Of a stretch of 45,665 nt of DNA, positions 39,916 through 45,665 are shown one piece after another. The number at the start of each line of letters is the position of its first letter. The first letter of the stretch is position 1. The stretch covers positions 1 through 45,665 of the forward strand of contig NZ_JAVBXX010000035.1 of NCBI RefSeq assembly GCF_030824335.1. The letters are read 5' to 3'. The position numbers were made by a program, and so were the translations under genes. The notes beneath the pieces were generated by a model. The model did not search any database, was not told where the DNA came from, and saw only the letters and a program-made list of their open reading frames with translations. The stretch comes from Azonexus sp. Its GTDB lineage: Bacteria; Pseudomonadota; Gammaproteobacteria; Burkholderiales; Rhodocyclaceae.

Positions 39916-40689
39916 TCAGAAAGACAGCCGGCCTTCCGGTGTCGGATGGGCCATTTGCAAGCGGGTGATGGTGGGTAGCAAATCGAGGCGCGTCTGTTTT
40001 TTCAGTTCACTTGCTCTTTCGCGCAGCGTCTCCAGCGTTATTTCGACGGGTTGGTTAGCACGGCCGAAAACGATGGTATTGCCGCTGTCGCAAGACGGGA
40101 AAACGCTGATTTGCCCGGAAAATGCTTCTTTAATGCGGTCGACGCTCTGTTTGAAGCCTTTTTCACGCAGCAGATTGACGCAGAACAGGCCGCCATCGCT
40201 CAGGCGGGCAGCGCAGTTCTGGTAGAACGCCAAGGTATCGAGCATGCCCGGCCGGCCATCGGCGCTAAAGCCGTCTGACAGGATCAGGTCGAACTGGCGG
40301 CTGCAGGTTTGCAGGTAATCGGCACCACAAGCGATCTGGACGCTCAGTCGCTGTACATCGTCCGGTAGCTTGAAATACTGCCGGGCGATGAACTCGACCT
40401 GCGGGTTGATCTCGACCACGGTGATTCGGCAGTCCGGGAAGTTGCGGTAGATGAACTTGGCCAGCGAACCGGCGCCCAGGCCGATCAGTAGCGCACTGCG
40501 CGGCCATTTGTGCGGATCGCGCAGCAGCAATCCGGCCATCATTTCCCGCGTATAGGCCAGCTCCAGCGACCATGGCCGGGCAATGCGCATGGCACCTTGC
40601 ACCCAGTCGGAGCCGAAATGCAGGTAGCGGACGCCGTCTTCCTCGCTGATGTCGATGGCGTGGCGCGGTGGGGTTTTCGTATTGCGCAT
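39916..40689 (-). CDS. Spermidine-synthase-like protein
   Basis: A 257-residue protein with the Rossmann methyltransferase-like fold of the spermidine/spermine synthase family: SALLIGLGAGSLAKFIYRNF, ITVVEINPQVEFIARQYF and FDLILSDGFSADGRPGML. It lacks an obvious full SpeE active site, and no speD lies nearby, so the substrate is unknown. It starts six bases after the selD stop, so the two are probably co-transcribed. Confidence 0.82.
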   Translation of the reverse strand: MRNTKTPPRHAIDISEEDGVRYLHFGSDWVQGAMRIARPWSLELAYTREMMAGLLLRDPHKWPRSALLIGLGAGSLAKFIYRNFPDCRITVVEINPQVEFIARQYFKLPDDVQRLSVQIACGADYLQTCSRQFDLILSDGFSADGRPGMLDTLAFYQNCAARLSDGGLFCVNLLREKGFKQSVDRIKEAFSGQISVFPSCDSGNTIVFGRANQPVEITLETLRERASELKKQTRLDLLPTITRLQMAHPTPEGRLSF

Positions 40690-40695
40690 CTTGTT

Positions 40696-41748
40696 TTATG
40701 GGTGAATGGTCAGCAATGCTGTGCCGCGCGGCAGAACTTCGCCAATTTCCGTTGCCGCAGCAAAGCCATGGCGCCGAAACAGGGCGAGTACCTCGTCGAC
40801 GCTTTCGGCGCTGCAGGAAACCAGCAAACCGCCACTGGTCTGCGGATCGGTCAGTAGCGCCTTGTCGGCGTCGGCAAAGTCGGCAGGCAAGGCGATATTT
40901 TCGCCATAGCCGGCAAAGTTGCGCCCGGAGGCACCGGTAATGAAGCCTTTTTCGGCCAGCGCCCGCACGCCATCGAGCAGCGGTACTTTTGCCCAGTCGA
41001 TGGCCAGCGTGCAGTTCGAGCCGCGCGCCAGTTCGAGTCCATGTCCGGCCAGCCCGAACCCGGTGACATCGGTCAGCGCATGCACGCCCGGCAGGTCGGC
41101 GAGTTCCGGTCCGGGGGTGTTGAGCTGGGTCGTCGTGGCAATCATTTGGGCGTAACCAGCCGCGTCGACCGCATCTTTTTTCAGTGCTGCCGACAGAATG
41201 CCAACCCCCAGCGGTTTGCCGAGGATCAGGCGGTCGCCGGGGCGGGCATCAGCGTTGCGCCGGACCTTGTCCGGATGGACCAGGCCGAGTGCAACCAGGC
41301 CGTAGATTGGTTCCACCGAATCGATGGTGTGACCGCCGGCAATCGGTATGCCGGCTGCCCGACAGACCGACTCGCCGCCTTCGAGGATGCGCCGGATGGT
41401 TTCCGGCGGCAGCACATTGATCGGCATGCCGACCAGCGCCAGCGCCATGATCGGCTTGCCGCCCATGGCATAGACATCGGAAATGGCATTGGTCGCGGCA
41501 ATCCGGCCAAAGTCGTAGGGGTCGTCGACGATGGGCATGAAAAAGTCGGTCGTGGCAATCAAGGCCTGTTCGTCGTTGAGCTTGTAGACCGCAGCATCGT
41601 CCGAGGTCTCGATGCCGACCAGCAGTTCCGGCGGAATCGGCAGGCGGTTCGTTCCCTTGAGAATGTCGGCGAGGATGCCGGGCGCAATCTTGCAGCCGCA
41701 GCCGCCGCCATGGGAGAGTGAGGTCAGGCGCGGAGGTGTCGTGGTCAT
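40696..41748 (-). CDS. selD: Selenide, water dikinase
   Basis: A 350-residue enzyme making selenophosphate from selenide and ATP. The catalytic motif near the N-terminus is SHGGGCGCKIAPG, with cysteine rather than selenocysteine in the active position and the conserved lysine. Other features are TTDFFMPIVDDPYDFGRIAATNA, given here only to locate residues ~66-88, and VTGFGLAGHG. The start at 41748 was chosen for the CAGGA upstream of it and the E. coli-like length (347). Its product would feed selenoprotein or 2-selenouridine synthesis, neither of which is encoded here. Confidence 0.96.
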   Translation of the reverse strand: MTTTPPRLTSLSHGGGCGCKIAPGILADILKGTNRLPIPPELLVGIETSDDAAVYKLNDEQALIATTDFFMPIVDDPYDFGRIAATNAISDVYAMGGKPIMALALVGMPINVLPPETIRRILEGGESVCRAAGIPIAGGHTIDSVEPIYGLVALGLVHPDKVRRNADARPGDRLILGKPLGVGILSAALKKDAVDAAGYAQMIATTTQLNTPGPELADLPGVHALTDVTGFGLAGHGLELARGSNCTLAIDWAKVPLLDGVRALAEKGFITGASGRNFAGYGENIALPADFADADKALLTDPQTSGGLLVSCSAESVDEVLALFRRHGFAAATEIGEVLPRGTALLTIHP

Positions 41749-41908
41749 GGCTGTTTTCCTGAGTTTTTCTTGAATGTCTGCCGTGTTCATTCCCATGATT
41801 CCAATGGAATTTTGGCAATAAAAGTTTGCAAATAGTACAAGCTGCGCTGCAAGTCAGCGAGTTTGTTAACTGGTAGCATGGCCATTTTCCACATTGATTT
41901 CAGGGTTT

Positions 41909-44900
41909 ATGACAAATTCGATCCGCCTGGGACTGCTGCCTCCTTTGACAGGTCTGGTCGAAATGTACGGTCCTGAAATCGTTCGGGCCGCACGTATCGC
42001 CTGTGACGAAATCAATGAACACGGGGGCGTGCTCGGGCGGCCGCTGGAACTGGTCATTGCCGATGATGGCAGTCTGCCGGATAGCGCCGTGCCGGCGGCA
42101 CAAGGCTTGATCGACGAACATGCTTGCGTGGCGATCATCGGCAATCTGCTGTCCAATTCGCGGATCGCCGTGGTGGCGCAGGTTGCCGAGCCAAGACGGA
42201 TTCCGCTGCTCAATTTCTCGTTTTACGAAGGCAGTATCAGCAGCCGCTATTTTTTCCATTTTGCTGCGCTGCCCAACCAGCAGATCGACAAGATGATCCC
42301 GTTCATGGCGCGGCGCTATGGACTCAAAATGTTCTTTGCCGGCAACAATTACGAGTGGCCGCGTGGCTCGATCGACGCAGCCAAGCGCGCACTGCGCAAG
42401 CTCGGTGGCGACATTGTGGGTGAGGAATATTTGCCGATTGGTGCGTCGACCGCAGAAATCGACGCATTGCTCGACCAAGTGGCGCGTTCCGGCGCCGACG
42501 TGTTCGTGCCGTATTTTGCCGGTGCCGACCAGATGACCCTGCTCACCCGTTTTGCCGAAAAGGGCTTGAAGCGGCGCATGGCAGTGGTCATGGGGCATTA
42601 CGACGAAATGATGGTCAGCTTGTTGCCGGCCTCGGTGCGCGAGGGTTTGTATTCGAGCAATACCTATTTCATGTCGCTGGATACGCCGGGGAATCGCCAT
42701 TACCGGCAGCGCTTGCTGCGTCAACCGGGTGTTGATGGTATCTGGCCGAACGGAAATGGCGTGTTGACCAACTTCGGCGAGGGCGCTTACCTGTGCGTGC
42801 ATGCCTTTGCCAACGCCGTAGAGGCCGCCGGCACGACCGAGGCCGAGGCGCTGGTCGGCGCGCTGGAAAGGGTGCGAGTGGCCGGCCCGCAAGGCATCGT
42901 CCAGATGGATGCGCTGACGCATCATGCCAGCGTCAATACCTACCTGGCGCGCTGTAATGCCGATGGTGCGTTCAGCATCATGGAAAGTTTCGGGCGTATT
43001 CCGCCGATCATTCCCGAGCGCTATCTTGAGCCTTTGCCTTCCGGCCGTTTGCACGAGTCGCCGGCATCGCCCGAAGTTGCAGCACGACTGGCGGCAGAGT
43101 TTGGCGCGGCACGGCGCAAGCTCGGCGCGGCGTATCAAATACTTTCGATTGCCGACATGGCGATTGTGGCGACCGATAGTCGGGGCATCATTACCGAATC
43201 CAACCGCTGTGCCTGCCAGATATTTGGCTATGGCGAGAGTGAATTGCTTGGTTTGTCGGTGCATCTGCTGTTGCCGCCGCATTTCCGCCAGCGCCACGCA
43301 GAGTTGCTGGAAGGTTTTGTTCAGGGTGAGGAGACCGAGCGCCGGATGTCGGGGCGGACCGAGGTGATGGGGTATCGCAAGGACGGCAGTTTTTTCCCGC
43401 TCGAAGCCTCCATCGCCAAATTCAAGGATGGTGACGAATGGCTGCTTGTGGTCACCATGCGCGACATCAGCGAGCGCAAGAAAGCCGAAGATGAACTGAC
43501 CCGGCGGGCGACCCACGATACGCTGACTGGCTTGCCCAATCGTGCCCTGATCCGTGAGCGTTTGGCCAATGCCTTGCAGCGTTCGAAACGTACCGGCTTG
43601 AGTGTGGCTTTGCTGTTCATTGATCTGGATGGTTTCAAGCTGATCAATGACACGCACGGTCACGAAGCGGGTGATCTGCTGTTGAAAACGGTGGCGGCGC
43701 GACTGATTGAACAGGTGCGACCGGGAGATACCGTAGCTCGCCTGGCGGGAGACGAGTTTGTCGTCCTGTGCGAACAGGTCGAGCAGCCAACGACGATGTC
43801 GGTGCTGGCCGAGCGGATCAATGACTCCTTGCGTCATCCGGTCGAGTTTTGCGCCTTGCCCTTGTTCGTCACCGCCAGCATCGGGGTGGCGATCGGCAGT
43901 GGCAGTACGCATACCGCTGACGATCTGCTGCGCTATGCCGATACGGCAATGTATGCGGTCAAGGAAAAAGGCCGCGACGGCTGGCAGTTTTTCAGCGAAA
44001 CCCTGCAGGAGCAGGCCCGGCAGCGCTTGAATATTACCAACGGCTTGCGCACTGCAATCGAGCGCAACGAGCTTTCCCCGCGCTTTCAGCCGATTGTGGC
44101 AGCCGAGAGCGGTCGTATCGTTGGCGCTGAGTTGTTGCTGCGCTGGAAACCACCTGAAGGGGAGCTTTCCCCGGCTGTTTTTATTCCAATTGCCGAGATG
44201 ACGGGGACCATCGTGCCGATTGGCGCCTGGGTTTTTCGTCAGGCTTGTCTGGCTGAAGCGGATTGGCGAGCCCGTTGGGGTGAAACTGCGCCCTATGTTT
44301 CAGTCAATGTGTCGGCACGACAATTGAATGAAGAGGCGCTGGCCGAAGATTTTGCCGCCATTCTGGCGGAGACTGCAGCCGACCCGACCCGTCTGTTACT
44401 GGAAATTACCGAGTCCGCGCTGATGGCCGACGTGGAAACCAACCTGCGGGTTTTGCGTCGGCTGGCCGATCTTGGCTTGCGCGTGGCGGTGGATGATTTT
44501 GGTACCGGTTATTCTTCACTCTCCCAATTGACCCGCTTGCCGGTCAATGTCCTGAAAATTGACCGTGCCTTTGTCGACGGTATCGACAAGAGCGAGGAGA
44601 GCCGCACCATCATCCGTGCCGTGATCGGTCTCGGTCGAGCCCTTGGCTTGAAGCTGGTTGCTGAAGGTGTCGAGAACGGCGCCCAGCGGCGTGAGCTTTG
44701 TGCTTATGGTTGTGATTTGATCCAGGGCTACTATTTCCATCGGCCGCTGGAAGCGGCGGTGTTTGTCGAAACCTTCGCCCGTGAATTGCAGGAAGAGGTG
44801 CCGGGAAACGCTTCACCGCTGCATTTCCTGATCTATGTCAGCAAGGCGACACAGGAGATGTCCCGGGAGGCGCTGGAAGAATTGTTGAAAAAGGCGCGCC

Positions 44901-45250
44901 GCTTCAATCGTTCGGCCGGGATTTCAGGTTGTCTGGTGTATCAGGATGGCTATTTCATGCAGATGCTGGAAGGCAAGCGCGATGTCCTGTTTTCACTGAT
45001 CGACGGGATCAAGGCTGATTCCCGGCACGACAATCTACGCGTTGTGATCGAAGGTCCGGCCAGGGGCCGGGTGTTCGCTGATTGGGGAATGGTGCTGCGG
45101 GATTTGTCGACGCTGCAGGATCAAGCTTTCGTGGAAGCTTTCACGCCATGGCAGCGGCACACACTCAGTTTCTTTGATTTGGCTGAAGATGCCCGCCTCT
45201 GCTATGCGTATATCACCGCGTACGCAGGAGAGGCGGGGGGAAGTGTTTAA
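41909..45250 (+). CDS. Soluble ligand-binding/PAS/GGDEF/EAL/BLUF sensor
   Basis: A 1113-residue protein without signal peptide or membrane helix. Residues ~5-370 form an AmiC/urea-type periplasmic-binding fold (LGLLPPLTG, INEHGGVLGRPLELVIAD), here apparently cytoplasmic. PAS spans ~405-515. GGDEF appears as AGDEF (613-617). The EAL domain has ELL at 741-743 but keeps NVSARQL, EITES, VDDFGTGYSS, LKIDRAF, AEGVEN and QGYYF. A C-terminal BLUF domain (~970-1070) has flavin-site residues Y976, N1000 and Q1018, with the same 24 and 18 spacing as AppA Y21/N45/Q63. It should couple a small ligand and blue light to c-di-GMP turnover. ATG 41909 was chosen; a TTG five codons upstream is possible. It is divergent from selD. 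Confidence 0.92.
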   Translation: MTNSIRLGLLPPLTGLVEMYGPEIVRAARIACDEINEHGGVLGRPLELVIADDGSLPDSAVPAAQGLIDEHACVAIIGNLLSNSRIAVVAQVAEPRRIPLLNFSFYEGSISSRYFFHFAALPNQQIDKMIPFMARRYGLKMFFAGNNYEWPRGSIDAAKRALRKLGGDIVGEEYLPIGASTAEIDALLDQVARSGADVFVPYFAGADQMTLLTRFAEKGLKRRMAVVMGHYDEMMVSLLPASVREGLYSSNTYFMSLDTPGNRHYRQRLLRQPGVDGIWPNGNGVLTNFGEGAYLCVHAFANAVEAAGTTEAEALVGALERVRVAGPQGIVQMDALTHHASVNTYLARCNADGAFSIMESFGRIPPIIPERYLEPLPSGRLHESPASPEVAARLAAEFGAARRKLGAAYQILSIADMAIVATDSRGIITESNRCACQIFGYGESELLGLSVHLLLPPHFRQRHAELLEGFVQGEETERRMSGRTEVMGYRKDGSFFPLEASIAKFKDGDEWLLVVTMRDISERKKAEDELTRRATHDTLTGLPNRALIRERLANALQRSKRTGLSVALLFIDLDGFKLINDTHGHEAGDLLLKTVAARLIEQVRPGDTVARLAGDEFVVLCEQVEQPTTMSVLAERINDSLRHPVEFCALPLFVTASIGVAIGSGSTHTADDLLRYADTAMYAVKEKGRDGWQFFSETLQEQARQRLNITNGLRTAIERNELSPRFQPIVAAESGRIVGAELLLRWKPPEGELSPAVFIPIAEMTGTIVPIGAWVFRQACLAEADWRARWGETAPYVSVNVSARQLNEEALAEDFAAILAETAADPTRLLLEITESALMADVETNLRVLRRLADLGLRVAVDDFGTGYSSLSQLTRLPVNVLKIDRAFVDGIDKSEESRTIIRAVIGLGRALGLKLVAEGVENGAQRRELCAYGCDLIQGYYFHRPLEAAVFVETFARELQEEVPGNASPLHFLIYVSKATQEMSREALEELLKKARRFNRSAGISGCLVYQDGYFMQMLEGKRDVLFSLIDGIKADSRHDNLRVVIEGPARGRVFADWGMVLRDLSTLQDQAFVEAFTPWQRHTLSFFDLAEDARLCYAYITAYAGEAGGSV

Positions 45251-45274
45251 GCCAGGGTTTGTTTTCTTCGGGTA

Positions 45275-45665
45275 TCAACCCACCGTCCAGTCCGCCACGC
45301 CGACCAACGCCAGTTGCGCACTGATCACCGGATCAATGAAATCCGCCACATTGAACCACTGCCCCTGAGTCAGCGCGGGGGCACCGGGTTTGGCCTGACC
45401 ATAGACCGTATCGCCAAACTGGGCGAGTTCGATTTCCCGCAGCACATGCTGCACTCCGGTATGCCGCTGGAGCAGTACGATCTCCTGAGCCGCATTCAGG
45501 CTGACCTGCCAGTCATCGATGCTGCCGAAGAACACCGCGAGGTCGGTCCCCGTCCCGCCATCGATGACATTGTTCCCGCTGCCGGCCACCAGCACATCGT
45601 TGCCGGCGCCGCCCAAGAGTTGGTCGTTACCGCCATCGCCCGACCAGCCGGTTTCCTTCAGCGTC
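45275..45665 (-). CDS. RTX-repeat protein, C-terminal part (cut by window edge)
   Basis: The frame is open to the window end, so the N-terminus lies outside; about 129 residues are visible. The first visible part holds hemolysin-type calcium-binding nonapeptides (GDGGNDQLLGGAGNDVLVAG, then GNNVIDGGTGTD), followed by a ~90-residue C-terminal region (ELAQFGDTVYG, WFNVADFIDPVISAQ) that probably includes a type I secretion signal. Such proteins are exported and bind calcium in their beta-roll. Function of the whole protein cannot be judged. It converges with the BLUF-domain gene. Confidence 0.8.
   Translation of the reverse strand, partial: TLKETGWSGDGGNDQLLGGAGNDVLVAGSGNNVIDGGTGTDLAVFFGSIDDWQVSLNAAQEIVLLQRHTGVQHVLREIELAQFGDTVYGQAKPGAPALTQGQWFNVADFIDPVISAQLALVGVADWTVG

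Noticed and set aside
40696..41748. Selenocysteine in SelD
   Set aside because: The active position is a cysteine codon within GGGCGCK; no in-frame TGA is read through.
41900..43912. A 670-codon open frame opposite the ligand-binding/BLUF gene
   Set aside because: Low-complexity, His/Gln/Arg-rich antisense translation; the sense frame has clear domains throughout.

Overview
The window looks like a chromosomal segment of a betaproteobacterium, most likely a Rhodocyclales member close to Dechloromonas/Azonexus. This rests on gene content and order, not on a database search: petABC followed directly by sspA-sspB, a DUF1841 gene, ffs-dnaX-ybaB-recR, rnfABCDGE, two large GGDEF/EAL proteins, and an assimilatory nitrate cluster with NasT. 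Most of the sequence is GC-rich; the dnaX-ybaB-recR block looks visibly AT-richer.

Layout. 1-111: the 3' end of a 5S rRNA and its terminator. 173-4267 (+): htpG behind a sigma-32-type promoter, a DUF3820 gene and an orphan GspE/PulE-type ATPase. 4291-6223 (-): a FecR-domain protein, a DUF1841 protein and nth. 6433-10028 (+): a di-haem cytochrome c peroxidase translationally coupled to a membrane GGDEF/EAL protein. 10041-17562 (-): an RlmN/Cfr-family radical SAM enzyme, the complete rnfABCDGE set with overlapping genes, and pyrD. 17625-20938 (-): azlCD and an OsmC-YcaO fusion. 21214-21432 (-): a decayed livF fragment. 21517-28092 (+): 4.5S RNA, dnaX with a (Ser-Pro)13 microsatellite, ybaB, recR, the bc1 complex petABC, and sspAB.

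28181-39501 (+) is a nitrate/nitrite assimilation cluster: nasA, a YbiB/TrpD2-like gene, nirB, nirD, a CbiX-type chelatase (siroheme supply for NirB), nasT and nrtABC. Three good sigma-54 promoters are visible, before nasA, nirB and nrtA. The last two also have upstream NtrC-like dyads and 5' leaders with paired hexaloop hairpins (A at loop position 1, G at position 4) of the kind bound by ANTAR proteins such as NasT. In the nrtA leader the second hairpin is mutually exclusive with an intrinsic terminator, a complete antitermination switch. The nirB leader has the two hairpins but no obvious terminator, so it may work differently. No NasS partner is present in the window.

39511-45665: a His-rich small protein of unknown function behind a near-consensus sigma-70 promoter, a spermidine-synthase-like protein and selD (all -). 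Then comes a soluble 1113-residue protein (+) joining an amide/urea-type ligand-binding domain, PAS, GGDEF, EAL and a C-terminal BLUF blue-light domain. The window ends in an RTX-repeat protein cut by its edge.

The most interesting items are the nirB and nrtA ANTAR leaders, the ligand-binding/PAS/GGDEF/EAL/BLUF protein, the peroxidase coupled to a c-di-GMP enzyme, the OsmC-YcaO fusion, the recR 15-bp inverted repeat and the livF remnant.
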